Shown: piece by piece, positions 25,102-34,962 of the stretch
Numbering within the stretch: the first letter of the stretch is position 1
Layout: each line of letters opens with the position of its first letter
From: Desulfosporosinus sp. I2
GTDB taxonomy: Bacteria; Bacillota; Desulfitobacteriia; Desulfitobacteriales; Desulfitobacteriaceae
Assembly: GCF_000960765.1 (NCBI RefSeq)
Contig: NZ_JYNH01000003.1
Location: 49,376 to 113,375, forward strand
Reading direction: 5' to 3'
DNA: 64,000 nt
Program-made: the position numbers and the translations under genes
Notes under the pieces: generated by a model
Database searches by the model: none
What the model was told of the DNA's origin: nothing
What the model saw: the letters and a program-made list of their open reading frames with translations, nothing else

Positions 25102-27066
25102 CTAAGCTATATGGCACTTAAACCTCACGAAAAAGGTCGTGCCCGAAATTCCCGTATCAATATGTATTTCAGCATTATGCCTAGCAGTAATGCTGTAACA
25201 GGTGGCCAGACCTAAACCAGTGCCATTCTCTTTAGTGGTGAAAAAGGGTGTCCCAACCTTTTCGAGGCTTTCAGCCTTAATGCCACTCCCCTCGTCCTGC
25301 ACTGCCAGAACGACCGCCTCAGCATCCATAAAGGTTCTTATGGTCAGCGTTCCACTACCCGACATGGCTTCTATTCCATTTCGGACAAGGTTTAAGATAA
25401 GCTGACGAATTTCTTTCTCGTCTAGGTCTAAAACTTTAGTGTCCTGCAGTTGCAAGTTAATCTCCTTGTCACAAACCATGGCGTCTGCTTGAATTAATGG
25501 GTAAAGATTTTCTATTAGACTGTTCAGACTTAAGGGCTTCAAGTCTACTGTCTTGTTTTTGGCCAGGCTTAGAAATTCGGTGATGATTGCATTTGCCCTA
25601 TCAAGCTCATCGATCATCAGCTCAAAATAACTCTTAAACTGTTTAAATTCTTCTTTATCCCCTAGTAACTGGAGGAAACCCCGAACTGTGGTCATTGGGT
25701 TTCTAACTTCGTGACCAATCCCTGCGGCCATTTGTCCGACAAGGTTTAATCGATCTAGGCGGGCCATTTCTTTCTCAAACATCCTACGTTCGGAAATATC
25801 GTGGTAATACACGGACAAACCTTCCTCGTGCGGATAAACGTGAACTTCATACAGTGCATCAGAATGTCGTCCTTTAATTTCAAAATGTGCGGCTTCTTTC
25901 GAGTTCATGGCTTTTTCAAAAAAAGGACGAAATTCAAAGAGTGATTCTGGGAAAATATCCCAAATATTTTGGCCGATTAACTCTTTTTTCTCCTTCAACC
26001 AATATTTCTCTGCCTCATCATTGACGAAATTGAACCGCCACAGATGATCCAAGGTATAGAAAACATCCGTTATGCTTTCAAGAATATTGGAAAGCTTAAG
26101 GCCTGTTTCCCTGAGCTGTTTCGCAATTTTTTTGCGTTCTATTATTTCTTCTTTGAATTTTTCATTCACTTGGTAGAGTTGGTTGGTTCGCTCAAGTACA
26201 AGCCTTTCAAGAGTTATGTAGCGATCTTTTCGCTCTTTCTCTAATTGTATTCGCTCAGTAATATTCCTCACAGACCAGACAAGAATCTGCTGCTCCCCAA
26301 TATTAGCCGCTCCGATCTGAATCTCTACGGGAAAAATCGCCCCATTCTTATGTATTGCCATTGCGTCTGAGATCTTGCTACTTTTACTCATCATCAGGTC
26401 ATCTTTTATTTTCGAAAAAGAAACGCTACCTTCTGTAAAGAGAATTGAGACATACTGTCCCAGTAATTCTTCATGCTCATACCCGAACATCGCCGTTGTA
26501 GCTGGATTTGAGTTTATAACTCTACCCAAAACATCCAAGGTGATTATAGTATCTATGGATGTTTCTCCAATTACGCGGGCCAGCGCTTCTGCCTTGCGCA
26601 GAGCAGAAGTGGTACTTTCTAAGTTTTCGTTCATCGTTTCAAGTTCGAGGGCACGCTGCTTCAACAATTTATTTTGAAGCTTAATTTGTTTCTTATTAAA
26701 GTGCATCTTGGCAAACGCTTCTATTTTAAACTTTAGCATGACTGGGTTAAATGGTTTAAACAAATAGTCGATCGCACCCAAAGAATACCCCTGTGTAATA
26801 CTTTCTGCGGACTGGTAAATCGCCGTAATGAAAATAATGGGTGTATCTTCGTGCTTTTTTCGTGCCCTGATGAGCTTGGCTGTTTCAAAGCCATCCATTC
26901 CCGGCATCTGCACATCTAATAAAATCACGGCAAAATCATCTTTCAATAAGCACTTTAAGGCCACTTCTCCAGAATTGGCAAAAACCAGATGATAGTCTGG
27001 GGATTGCAACACAGCTTCTAGGGCTAACAAATTTTCTTGGCGGTCATCCACAATCAAGATTTTCAT
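25102..27066 (-). CDS. Response regulator-PAS-PAS-histidine kinase
   Basis: Starting from the ATG at 27064-27066 (MKILIVDDRQENL), the protein has a receiver (phospho-acceptor in VILLDVQMPGMDG), a coiled linker, two PAS domains (about 165-280 and 325-430), HisKA with GHEVRNPMTTVRGF and HATPase with NLVRNGIEAM and GTGLGLATC. It lacks membrane helices and so is a soluble sensor that receives phosphate on its own receiver. The frame is open for another 19 codons upstream, but no ribosome binding site is seen there. It is the last gene of a three-gene signalling unit with a hybrid kinase and CheR. Confidence 0.85.
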   Translation of the reverse strand: MKILIVDDRQENLLALEAVLQSPDYHLVFANSGEVALKCLLKDDFAVILLDVQMPGMDGFETAKLIRARKKHEDTPIIFITAIYQSAESITQGYSLGAIDYLFKPFNPVMLKFKIEAFAKMHFNKKQIKLQNKLLKQRALELETMNENLESTTSALRKAEALARVIGETSIDTIITLDVLGRVINSNPATTAMFGYEHEELLGQYVSILFTEGSVSFSKIKDDLMMSKSSKISDAMAIHKNGAIFPVEIQIGAANIGEQQILVWSVRNITERIQLEKERKDRYITLERLVLERTNQLYQVNEKFKEEIIERKKIAKQLRETGLKLSNILESITDVFYTLDHLWRFNFVNDEAEKYWLKEKKELIGQNIWDIFPESLFEFRPFFEKAMNSKEAAHFEIKGRHSDALYEVHVYPHEEGLSVYYHDISERRMFEKEMARLDRLNLVGQMAAGIGHEVRNPMTTVRGFLQLLGDKEEFKQFKSYFELMIDELDRANAIITEFLSLAKNKTVDLKPLSLNSLIENLYPLIQADAMVCDKEINLQLQDTKVLDLDEKEIRQLILNLVRNGIEAMSGSGTLTIRTFMDAEAVVLAVQDEGSGIKAESLEKVGTPFFTTKENGTGLGLATCYSITARHNAEIHIDTGISGTTFFVRFKCHIA

Positions 27067-27142
27067 GTCTTTTTCATCCTCGGTCCTCAGTCTTTTTCTT
27101 TTCACAGATTGAAATTTAAACAATTTGCTAGTTGAGTTCAGC

Positions 27143-28012
27143 TTATTTTACTTTCCGGTAGATTTTATGTTCTTGGTTAAATGCTTCATAACAATGGGAA
27201 TAGTTGTTAAAGGAAATATCCTCCTTATTACCCAACCCCAAGATTCCTGACATAGACAGACTTTCATAAAATAGCCTGTGGACGCGATTCTGCAGCACTC
27301 TATCGAAATAAATCATGACATTCCTGCAGATAATCACGTGAAATTCATTAAACGAATGATCTGTCGCTAGATTATGTTGCGCGAAGACCACATTACGCGT
27401 TAGAACGGGGTGAAAAATGGCTTTATCCTGACAGATGTCAAAAAACTCTGAGAGCTCTTTCATTCCTCCCGCCTTTAAATAATTGTCATCGTAAGCCTGC
27501 ATTTTATCTAACGGATACACGCCTTCCTTCGCCTTTTTTAATAAATCTTCATTCATATCCGTGGCGTAAATTTTTGTTTTATGGTATAAACCTTCCTCTT
27601 TCAGGATAATCGCCATAGAGTAAACTTCTTCCCCCGTAGAACAACCCGCATGCCAGATTCGAACAAACGGCAGTTCTTTGAGAAGCGGAACTACGTTCTC
27701 CCTAAAAGACTTAAAAAAGTATGGGTCCCGGAACATCTCTGATACGTGAATCGAGAAATCCGAAAGTAGCCGTGCCATCACACAGGGGTCGTGAAGAACC
27801 TTTTCCTGTAAGCTGGACACATTTTTCAACCTTTCCGTCTGAATTCGGTACCAAATTCTCCGCCTAATGGAAGCGGACACATAATTTCTAAAGTCAAACC
27901 CGTAGTAACGGTAAATACCCTCTAAAAGTAGCTCTATTTCGACCTTTTCTAATTCATCTAAACTTTCCTTTTCCGTGCTTTTCTTGTTTCCCGTTAAACT
28001 CACCCTATCCAT
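27143..28012 (-). CDS. CheR-type chemoreceptor/sensor methyltransferase
   Basis: The 289-residue protein has the N-terminal CheR helical domain (YRYYGFDFRNYVSASIRRR) and the SAM-binding domain with FVRIWHAGCSTGEEVYSMAI and FHVIICRNVMIYFD. It methylates glutamates on receptors or sensor kinases. It starts one base after the stop of the hybrid kinase gene, and no cheB partner lies in this unit. Its target may be the adjacent hybrid kinase, which has a coiled region and transmembrane sensor. Confidence 0.9.
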   Translation of the reverse strand: MDRVSLTGNKKSTEKESLDELEKVEIELLLEGIYRYYGFDFRNYVSASIRRRIWYRIQTERLKNVSSLQEKVLHDPCVMARLLSDFSIHVSEMFRDPYFFKSFRENVVPLLKELPFVRIWHAGCSTGEEVYSMAIILKEEGLYHKTKIYATDMNEDLLKKAKEGVYPLDKMQAYDDNYLKAGGMKELSEFFDICQDKAIFHPVLTRNVVFAQHNLATDHSFNEFHVIICRNVMIYFDRVLQNRVHRLFYESLSMSGILGLGNKEDISFNNYSHCYEAFNQEHKIYRKVK

Positions 28013-28013
28013 C

Positions 28014-30782
28014 CTATCTATACAACCAAATCTTGATTAAAGAAAACAGCTGTTCAAGATTAACAGGCTTACTAATATAATCTGACGCACCCGCTTCAAT
28101 GCATTTTTCCCGATCGTTTTTCATAGCCTTAGCTGTCAGAGCAATAATTGGCAAGTTTGCATACTCAGGAATTAGGCGAATACGACGCAACGCTTCATAT
28201 CCATCCATCTCAGGCATCATAATATCCATGAGTATTAAGTCGATATCGGGGTTTTTTTCTAAAACCTCGATACCCTCTTTGCCATTCTCCGCAAATAGTG
28301 TCATAATCTTTTGATTTTCAAGGGCTCCGGTAAGGGCAAACACATTCCGCATATCATCGTCCACAACTAAGATTTTCTTGCCTTCTAAACGAGCATTTCC
28401 ATTCTCCACCTTTTGAGATTCCTCCGCCTCACGTACGACTTTGGAAACGGCTTCAACGGCTTTAACTACTTGAGAAGGGGAACTCTTCAAGGTCGTCGCA
28501 GCGGCTTCGGCACGGAAAATATCGGAAGCCCCTATTCCAACATTATGGCTAGGCAAATAAAGGGTAAACGTACTTCCTCTACCCTCAACACTGTCAAGCT
28601 TGATGAACCCGCCCATTAACCTAGCGATCCTTTGACTAATAGTTAGCCCCAAACCCGTGCCGCCATATTTTCTAGCGGTTGTCCCATTTGCCTGTTGAAA
28701 GGCTTCAAAGACCATGTCCTGCTTATATTTAGAAATTCCAATACCTGTATCAGTTACAGAAAAAGCTAGGACCCAGTCTGAGGTTTTAAATATGTCATGA
28801 TTAGCAATCATCTGACCTTCTGCTCTTCGAACCAGTAATGTGACACTTCCGCTGTTTGTAAATTTAAACGCATTGGATAATAAATTATTTAAGATTTGCA
28901 AAAGTCTGTGTTCATCCATACAAGAGGTATGGGGCAAGTCATCACTCATCTCGACAATAAAATCTAGATTTTTTTGCTGAGCCACAGGAAGAAAATACTG
29001 TTTGACATAGTCCATCGCATCCGACAATTTAAAAATGTCGGGATGTATTGTGATCTTACCCGCTTCCACCTTAGAAAGATCTAATATGTCATTAATTAAG
29101 CTCAACAGTTCATTTCCTGAAGAAAAGATCGTTTTCACATATTCAACTTGACTGGGCGTCAAATTGTCTTCTTTGTTCTCGATCAGCATTTGAGAAAGAA
29201 TCAGTAAGCTATTCAGCGGTGTCCGAAGCTCATGGGACATGTTGGATAGAAACTCTGTTTTATAGTTTGAGCTTTCTTCAAGCTGTCGGGCTTTTTCTTC
29301 AAGAGCTGCTTTCAAGGTTTCTAGTTCCATTGCCCTTTTTTCAGAATGTTTATACTGAGCCTCTAGATTCTCATTAAAGGATTTAAGCTCCTCTTGTTGT
29401 AGTTGGAGTTCTTCTGATTGGGACTGAAGTTCTTCCGTCAGGACCTGTGATTCCTTCAATAGGCTTCCTATCTTCATGTGAGCTTGTACGCGATTGATTG
29501 TAATCCCAATGTTCTTTGAGATCAGTTCCAGCAACTCCTGTTGCAGAGTGCTATACAGTTGAAGAGATGCCAGCTCCATGACAGCCACTACCTGTCCCTC
29601 AAACGCCACCGGGAGTATAATGATGCCTTGGGGCGGCGATTCACCCAAGCCGGAGGTAACCTTAATATAATCTCTTGGGACCCTAGGCAATCTAATCGTT
29701 TTATTTTCTAAAGCGCACTGTCCCACCAGCCCTTCCCCGAGAAGGAAAACCTCACTTGCAGTTCCCAACGGATTATCCGCATAAACAGCAAGCCTTTTAA
29801 GACAGTGCCTGTCTCCGTATCCCTCCACGATATAAAAGACGCCATAACTTGCTTCGACCATGGGAGTTATCTTTGTGATCAAAAGATTGGCCAAAGTTCT
29901 TAGGTCCTCTATCCCTTGGCATAAGGCGGTGATCTCTGCAGTTCCAGACTTTAACCAGTTTTGCCCCTCAATTTCTTCAATGAATTCTTGCTCATGCAGG
30001 GCGTGTTTTTCTAGGGAACCAGCCATCTCGTTAAAGGCCGCCGCAATTTCTCCGACTTCATCATCTGAATGGATGTCAATGCGCGGCAAATCAATGTGCT
30101 CCTCGAGCGACGAAAAACGGTTCATAACTTCAGTGACATCACGTATGCCTTCTGTAACCTTACGCGTGATCCAGACAGTTATCCCCGCTCCACCAAGCAA
30201 TGTTAAGATTAGAGAAGCAAAAAGGAATATGAGTGCCCGGTTATAGGCATCAGCTGACGATTTGATTAAGCCATTCAGTGCCTCATCTTCAAGTCTATTT
30301 AATTCCTCAACATACTTGAATATCTGACGCCGTTCCCCCGCTCCCACTTTTATCACTCGCTCGAACTCTGCTTTCTGGTCAGAAGAAGCCAGTGCAATGC
30401 AATTTTCTTGCAGTTCATTATACATAATGTTTTCGGCTTTTATCTGGCGGAGCAGATTCTTAGTTACATCTCGAATAGCGGAGGCCTCAAGGAAATTGAG
30501 AGCCGTCCCTACCTTCTCCCTAGAAACTTTGATCAGATCAATCGTCTCTACAAAATCATGCCCACCGATGTCAAGAAAAGCAAGATCTCTTAAGTACCTA
30601 CTAATATTGTTAAGTTCACCTTCAACCATTTTAGAATACGTTAATTTTTGGTAGCGCTCCTGTTGATTTCTTTCTGCCCTCTTATTTTCTTGATCTAAGG
30701 AATAAATTGAGACCATAAAGAATACAGCCATTATGGCCAAAATAGAGGCAAATCCTAAGAATAACTTCGCCTTGAGCCTCAT
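28014..30782 (-). CDS. Membrane hybrid sensor histidine kinase (HAMP-GAF-HisKA-HATPase-REC)
   Basis: The 922-residue protein has two membrane helices (about 7-28 and 182-205) around an extracytoplasmic helical sensor, then HAMP, a GAF-like domain, a glutamine/glutamate-rich coiled coil (EELQSQSEELQLQQEELK), HisKA with SNMSHELRTPLNSLL, HATPase with NLLSNAFKFTNSG and GGTGLGLTIS, and a C-terminal receiver (LILMDIMMPEMDGYEAL). This is the CheR-associated type of hybrid kinase. Signal and output are unknown. Confidence 0.9.
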   Translation of the reverse strand: MRLKAKLFLGFASILAIMAVFFMVSIYSLDQENKRAERNQQERYQKLTYSKMVEGELNNISRYLRDLAFLDIGGHDFVETIDLIKVSREKVGTALNFLEASAIRDVTKNLLRQIKAENIMYNELQENCIALASSDQKAEFERVIKVGAGERRQIFKYVEELNRLEDEALNGLIKSSADAYNRALIFLFASLILTLLGGAGITVWITRKVTEGIRDVTEVMNRFSSLEEHIDLPRIDIHSDDEVGEIAAAFNEMAGSLEKHALHEQEFIEEIEGQNWLKSGTAEITALCQGIEDLRTLANLLITKITPMVEASYGVFYIVEGYGDRHCLKRLAVYADNPLGTASEVFLLGEGLVGQCALENKTIRLPRVPRDYIKVTSGLGESPPQGIIILPVAFEGQVVAVMELASLQLYSTLQQELLELISKNIGITINRVQAHMKIGSLLKESQVLTEELQSQSEELQLQQEELKSFNENLEAQYKHSEKRAMELETLKAALEEKARQLEESSNYKTEFLSNMSHELRTPLNSLLILSQMLIENKEDNLTPSQVEYVKTIFSSGNELLSLINDILDLSKVEAGKITIHPDIFKLSDAMDYVKQYFLPVAQQKNLDFIVEMSDDLPHTSCMDEHRLLQILNNLLSNAFKFTNSGSVTLLVRRAEGQMIANHDIFKTSDWVLAFSVTDTGIGISKYKQDMVFEAFQQANGTTARKYGGTGLGLTISQRIARLMGGFIKLDSVEGRGSTFTLYLPSHNVGIGASDIFRAEAAATTLKSSPSQVVKAVEAVSKVVREAEESQKVENGNARLEGKKILVVDDDMRNVFALTGALENQKIMTLFAENGKEGIEVLEKNPDIDLILMDIMMPEMDGYEALRRIRLIPEYANLPIIALTAKAMKNDREKCIEAGASDYISKPVNLEQLFSLIKIWLYR

Positions 30783-31104
30783 GTCCCGCTTCCTTTCTGA
30801 GGGGTATTTAATGTCGAGTGGAACAAAGATTACTCTGTCCAGTTGATCACTTCAATACTTAAATGAAATATTTCAATATTCAATTACTAATCTCCTTTGG
30901 TAAATAAGTCGATACGTGTCAAGTTTTAGAGTTTTCACAATATTCCTTTATTGAGATAATTCCTGAGAAACTTGATACTAAAATTTAACTCTCCTCTGAA
31001 ACAAGGAAACAAGGGGACAGGTGCACTGTTTTGCCTTGGGCAAAACAGTGCACCTGTCCCCTTGTTTCCCCTGTCCCCTTGTTTCCCTATTTTTCTCCCA
31101 GCTT
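30783..31104. other. Intergenic stretch containing palindrome copy 1
   Basis: This 322-base gap holds AT-rich sequence with the hybrid-kinase promoter region and, from 31005, the palindromic element. After the palindrome, a further half copy CCTGTCCCCTTGTTTCCC is present at 31070-31087. No gene is seen. Confidence 0.5.
31005..31068. repeat. 63-bp class palindromic repeat, copy 1
   Basis: A near-perfect palindrome with arms of about 30 bases (GGAAACAAGGGGACAGGTGC... and its complement) encloses a TTGG-like tip. It matches the element at 31599-31661, including the GGGGACAGG core seen in REP-type sequences mobilised by Y1 (RAYT) transposases. No transposase is present in the window. Confidence 0.8.
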
Positions 31105-31482
31105 TTATTCTAATGAGTCCTCCATACTCTCACGTGAAAGTGTCCAGCGCAATTTAATGGCTTGCAAAGCTACGCTGTAATTAACTTGATCCCAACTATC
31201 TAAAGCATGATCTAAGTCAAAGCTAGTACTGGCCATAAACAAATGTTGAGCAAGCAAAATAAGCGCTTTATGGTTACTAGCAAAACCCTGTTCTAAGATT
31301 TTATCAAACTTAATTTCTTCCAAAGTGGTATGTCTTTTTGTAGCTGACCAAATTTCCTTGGTGGAAGTAAGGATGTAATAGGCCGAATAATAGCCAGACT
31401 CGTTAGATTTCTTTTGGGTTAATAGAGCTAAGAATTGCTCCTTATGTTGGCTATTGGCGTAGTAAATGTCTTCGAAATTCAT
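31105..31482 (-). CDS. Small cytoplasmic protein, possibly DUF6075-like
   Basis: The 125-residue protein starts MNFEDIYYANSQHKEQFLAL and shows a helical pattern (GYYSAYYILTSTKEIW; LLAQHLFMAS) that resembles small phage- or plasmid-associated DUF6075 proteins, but the match is from memory of the pattern only. It has a reasonable start with a GGGAG-type site. It is bracketed by the two palindromic repeats, hinting at local rearrangement. Function unknown. Confidence 0.5.
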   Translation of the reverse strand: MNFEDIYYANSQHKEQFLALLTQKKSNESGYYSAYYILTSTKEIWSATKRHTTLEEIKFDKILEQGFASNHKALILLAQHLFMASTSFDLDHALDSWDQVNYSVALQAIKLRWTLSRESMEDSLE

Positions 31483-31570
31483 GTAACAATCAGTCTCCCT
31501 CTAGTTTGATTATACTCACTAAGTTTCTCTCATCGATTGAGTCTAGTATATACTTATTGGCTAGTAACTA

Positions 31571-31813
31571 CTACTTTTCATTAAAGCACGCTACGCGTGA
31601 AACAAGGGGACAGGTTCGCTGTTTTGCTTCGGGCAAAACAGCGAACCTGTCCCCTTGTTTCTTTGTCCCCTTTTTCTTTAGAATTATTAAGAAAAATGCG
31701 GGCAAGAAATTTCCAACTTTCAGCAGGTAGAGAAATAATATCAACAAAATAACCCTTGACAATAATAGGGTAAATACAGAGGTAAGATTGGGGATAGCTG
31801 TTAGTTTTTCCAT
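31571..31813 (-). pseudogene. Truncated membrane-protein gene ending in palindrome copy 2
   Basis: A frame beginning ATG at 31811-31813, three bases after the moxR stop, encodes one hydrophobic helix (VILLILFLYLLKVGNFL) and then runs into the palindrome at 31599-31661, where the translation becomes repeat sequence. In moxR loci a DUF58 or membrane protein normally follows, so this is probably the first part of such a gene cut by the repeat insertion. Confidence 0.45.
31599..31661. repeat. 63-bp class palindromic repeat, copy 2
   Basis: Perfect arms GAAACAAGGGGACAGGTTCG... enclose TTCG. Compared with copy 1 the inner arm differs (TTCGC versus TGCAC), but both arms change together so that pairing is kept. 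The element may act as a transcription terminator or as a REP-like mobile sequence. Confidence 0.8.
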
Positions 31814-31816
31814 ACC

Positions 31817-32762
31817 CTAATCACCGTCTTTTTCAACCGGGACAGGAATAGTTACCAGAACTTCTTCAAGGACCTGACTTGCTTGTACCCCCCTAAGGCG
31901 ATCCTCTCGTTTTAACGTTAAACGATGGTTTAGCACATAGCCGGCAAGATATTTTATGTCATCGGGAATAACGTAGTTTCGTCCCTTAAGCAAGGCCAAG
32001 GGCTCGGGCTGCACGATATAAAGCAAGACTGGCTCTGGGGCTTGCTCCTAAGGCTACCGCTGAATGAGATCGGGTTGCCCTGACCAGTTCTATAATGTAA
32101 CTGCGAATCGACGAATGAACAAAAATATTGCGAGAGAGTTCCTGCCACTCCTGAACTTCCTTCTCTCCTGCCACTGCTTGGAGCTTCATTAAAGGATTTT
32201 CTTTACCCTGAGACAATATCATGCTTTCCTCGTCTTCGGCATTTGGGTAACCCATAGAGATTTTTAATAGGAAGCGATCCAACTGAGCTTCCGGTAATTG
32301 AAAAGTTCCATCGTGTTCAATGGGATTCTGGGTAGCCACAACGAAGAATGGGTGAGGAAGCTTCGTAGTCTGACCGTCTACCGTTATCTGTCTCTCTTCC
32401 ATTGCCTCAAGCAGACTGGACTGTGTCCGGGGAACAGTGCGGTTTATTTCATCAACCAGTAAAATATTAGTCACCACCGGGCCTGCCCGGAAGGAAAAAC
32501 TGTTACTTTGACGGTCAAAAACGTAAAACCCGGCAACATCTGTAGGCGTTAGATCAGGCGTACACTGAATTCTGTGAAAATCGGCATTTAAAGAAGCCGC
32601 TAAGGCTTTGGCTATTAAAGTCTTGCCCACACCAGGAACATCCTCGATCAGAATATGCCCTTCCGCTATAAGACCCACTAACAACAATGTCAAGGAATCT
32701 TCTTTTCCAAGCACAATGCCAGAGATATTTTCTTTTAAACGCTGTAAGGAGATCGGCAACAT
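31817..32762 (-). pseudogene. MoxR-family AAA+ ATPase with a single frameshift
   Basis: From the ATG at 32760-32762 (GAGG ribosome binding site) the frame encodes a MoxR ATPase: Walker A DVPGVGKTLIA, Walker B ILLVDEINRT, sensor ATQNPIEHDGTFQLPEAQLDRF. It ends early in RAARALGLA at 31986. The family's C-terminus (LALLKGRNYVIPDDIKYLAGYVLNHRL) continues in another frame to 31817. Removing one C from the CCC near 32014 restores RAARALALLKG. MoxR proteins act as chaperones for maturation of metalloenzyme or envelope complexes with DUF58/VWA partners, but those partners are absent here. Confidence 0.8.
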
Positions 32763-32900
32763 TATTCTTCCTCTTTTCTTAAATAACCTGTCACATTTCA
32801 AATTTACTCATAATTTCAATCAATTCCGATAATACTAGCAACCACAGTATATACGTTAATTGTATAGCTAGGCAATATTAATATTAGTAAAAAATAAGTA

Positions 32901-32927
32901 AAACCGACTAAGTTACCTTGTCGGTTT
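32901..32927 (-). terminator. Terminator after the DUF2284 gene
   Basis: Arms AAACCGAC and GTCGGTTT are followed on the - strand by TTTTACTTATTTTTT. It closes corrinoid cluster B. Confidence 0.75.
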
Positions 32928-32974
32928 AATCGTTTAGCTGCCACGAAACCAGCTGCTCCGAGTGCGAAATATTT

Positions 32975-33529
32975 CTACAATTTGAACAATATCAGGGCCA
33001 CATACGAGACTGTGTTTTCACCATTTTTATAGGGTATTCCTGAGGCTTTTACCAAGGCCATTACGTCAATTCCATTTGCTTCAACGGATGACACGGCTTT
33101 ATCGGGAAAATGGCACTCTTCTCCTTCGAGATAGGCACATTTTACACAATACATGCATGGACCCGCATTTAATGGAAGGACTGCTGTAAAGGTGTAGTTA
33201 TTCTCGATATACTCATGAATTTTCCTGAATATTTTTTCATGATTGACCTTTCCCTCTAGCATGCCTTCCCAATCAAAAGAATCTTCGATCGGATGGACCG
33301 TTTGGAACAAAAGACCCTGCTTAAAGCCCAAGACCCGTTCTTTCAAATCACTGATAGAACCCACTGCTGGAGGACACATCCAGTTTTTATTGTACGATCC
33401 ACAGGAATTCTGTTCACATAGCTCTCTGAAATCCTCATTAAACTTAATCTCAGCCACTTCTGTAATTGTAGCATGGGCCGCATTTAATGCCTTAGCATCC
33501 TTCACTAGATTATTGAAAACTGTTTCCAT
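32975..33529 (-). CDS. DUF2284 predicted metal-binding protein
   Basis: The 184-residue protein carries the cysteine pattern of DUF2284: CEQNSCGSYNKNWMCPP near residue 38-52 and CMYCVKCAYLEGEEC near residue 125-139, suited to one or two metal or FeS sites. Such genes recur beside corrinoid methyltransferase genes in anaerobes, but no activity is established. It is the last gene of cluster B, separated from the methyltransferase gene by 135 bases with a hairpin. Confidence 0.82.
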   Translation of the reverse strand: METVFNNLVKDAKALNAAHATITEVAEIKFNEDFRELCEQNSCGSYNKNWMCPPAVGSISDLKERVLGFKQGLLFQTVHPIEDSFDWEGMLEGKVNHEKIFRKIHEYIENNYTFTAVLPLNAGPCMYCVKCAYLEGEECHFPDKAVSSVEANGIDVMALVKASGIPYKNGENTVSYVALILFKL

Positions 33530-33588
33530 ATTCGATTGTCACCTTCTCTTCGAAAACTAATGCACAAACCCTTTAGAGAGATTTACGC

Positions 33589-33625
33589 ATAAAACCGAGG
33601 AGTCCATAGTCTTCCCCGGTTTTAT
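33589..33625. terminator. Weak hairpin between methyltransferase and DUF2284 genes
   Basis: Arms ATAAAACCG and CGGTTTTAT are present without a clear T run on either strand. It may modulate read-through into the DUF2284 gene. Confidence 0.35.
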
Positions 33626-33664
33626 ACAGCCAGTCGTTCCTATGAATGTAAATACGTAAAGTTA

Positions 33665-34819
33665 TTATCGGTATTTACAGTTAGCTTGGAAAGTCTCCCA
33701 CATAGCGATAAAATTCTCAATGGGAACGTCATCCTGTACATTGTGAACCGTCGAGAACACGAAACCTCCATCTTTGCCGAAGATGTCCATGTTTCTCTTG
33801 GTTTCTTCCCTAACTTGTTCAGGCGTTCCATTGGGAAGAGTAGATTGAGTATTGATCCCACCACCCCAGAATACGATGTCGTTGCCAAATCTGCTCTTTA
33901 ACAGTTCAGGACCCATATCTGCAGCAGTTATCTGGACAGGATTCAGAATATCAAAGCCTGCTTTAATGATGTCCGGCAATGCCGCTGTAACAGAGCCGCA
34001 ACTGTGTAGCGTTATTTTGACATCTCCCTTGGATTTGATGTAGTCATTGAGTTTCTTATGGTAGGGGAGTATCATGTCTCGGATAAGTTTCGGCGAAATA
34101 AAGGTTCCACGCTGAGTACCAAAATCGTCGGCTTCACTGGTAACATCAATCAGCCCGCCATAAACGTCAAAGATGTTATCATAAAACTCCATTTTCTTTT
34201 CCAGCAACTTTTCCATAAATGGAGTACAGCGTTCCGGTTCAGCTACTAACATAGCAAGCCAGTTTTCAAAGCCCCAGATCAAGGGGCCGGTTTGTAAGAA
34301 GCCATTACCAAACTGCTCGGAAATGGTGGTTGCAAACCCAGCCTCGCGGTAGTTTTCGAGTTCCTTTCGTCCCACCATAGCAAATTTATCCGGTGTAGGC
34401 CATACGAACTTTTTGTCGTCTTCTTCATCCTCTGCATCTCCCAATGCACACCCAGCTAAGTCGTAATATAGACCTTGCTGCTTTGGCATTCTGTATAAGG
34501 TTCCCCAATCATTTCGATAGAAATAGCTTTTTTCGTCTTCCCATTTCTTGGCATAGTAACTCTCCCCCTGTTTAATGGGTTTGAGTCTGGCTGCCCGCAC
34601 ATCACACCCTAAAAGATCCAATACTTTGTCAGATGCATATACAAGCTGGTAAGGAATGTGACACATTTCTAATTCTTCATCTTTAATGCCAAAGTAATCT
34701 AAAAGCTTTACATAAAAATACTTTGTGAATTTACACGAGCATCCAGCTCCAAGGTCGAGCGGGATACGATCCGGTTCCTTATGATTCAAAGCACATAAAA
34801 CTCTTTCGCGATGATTCAT
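33665..34819 (-). CDS. Uroporphyrinogen-decarboxylase-type methyltransferase, cluster B
   Basis: The 384-residue enzyme starts MNHRERVLCALNHKEPDRIPLDLGAG, the typical URO-D superfamily opening, and has the metal-ligand-type HSCGSVTAALPDIIKAGFD near residue 270 and VFSTVHNVQDDVPIENF near the C-terminus. The His-Cys pair at HSCG is the predicted zinc-binding part used for methyl transfer in MtaA/CmuA-like enzymes. It is the likely substrate-side or corrinoid-side methyltransferase of cluster B. GGGAGG precedes the ATG. Confidence 0.85.
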   Translation of the reverse strand: MNHRERVLCALNHKEPDRIPLDLGAGCSCKFTKYFYVKLLDYFGIKDEELEMCHIPYQLVYASDKVLDLLGCDVRAARLKPIKQGESYYAKKWEDEKSYFYRNDWGTLYRMPKQQGLYYDLAGCALGDAEDEEDDKKFVWPTPDKFAMVGRKELENYREAGFATTISEQFGNGFLQTGPLIWGFENWLAMLVAEPERCTPFMEKLLEKKMEFYDNIFDVYGGLIDVTSEADDFGTQRGTFISPKLIRDMILPYHKKLNDYIKSKGDVKITLHSCGSVTAALPDIIKAGFDILNPVQITAADMGPELLKSRFGNDIVFWGGGINTQSTLPNGTPEQVREETKRNMDIFGKDGGFVFSTVHNVQDDVPIENFIAMWETFQANCKYR

Positions 34820-34962
34820 CTTTTAGACCTCCCTGATTATTTGTATGGTTATCGATAAAGTATGCACAATACTTTCCCAAACGGAGGATGCGCACTCCAT
34901 CTAAATGTTCACTATGAAATAGAGAACTAAGGCAATCGCTGCGCCTATGGCTTGAATTACGG

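Noticed and set aside
31506..31730. Open frame crossing palindrome copy 2 on the + strand
   Set aside because: Its translation is mostly repeat sequence and it is antisense to the truncated moxR-linked gene.
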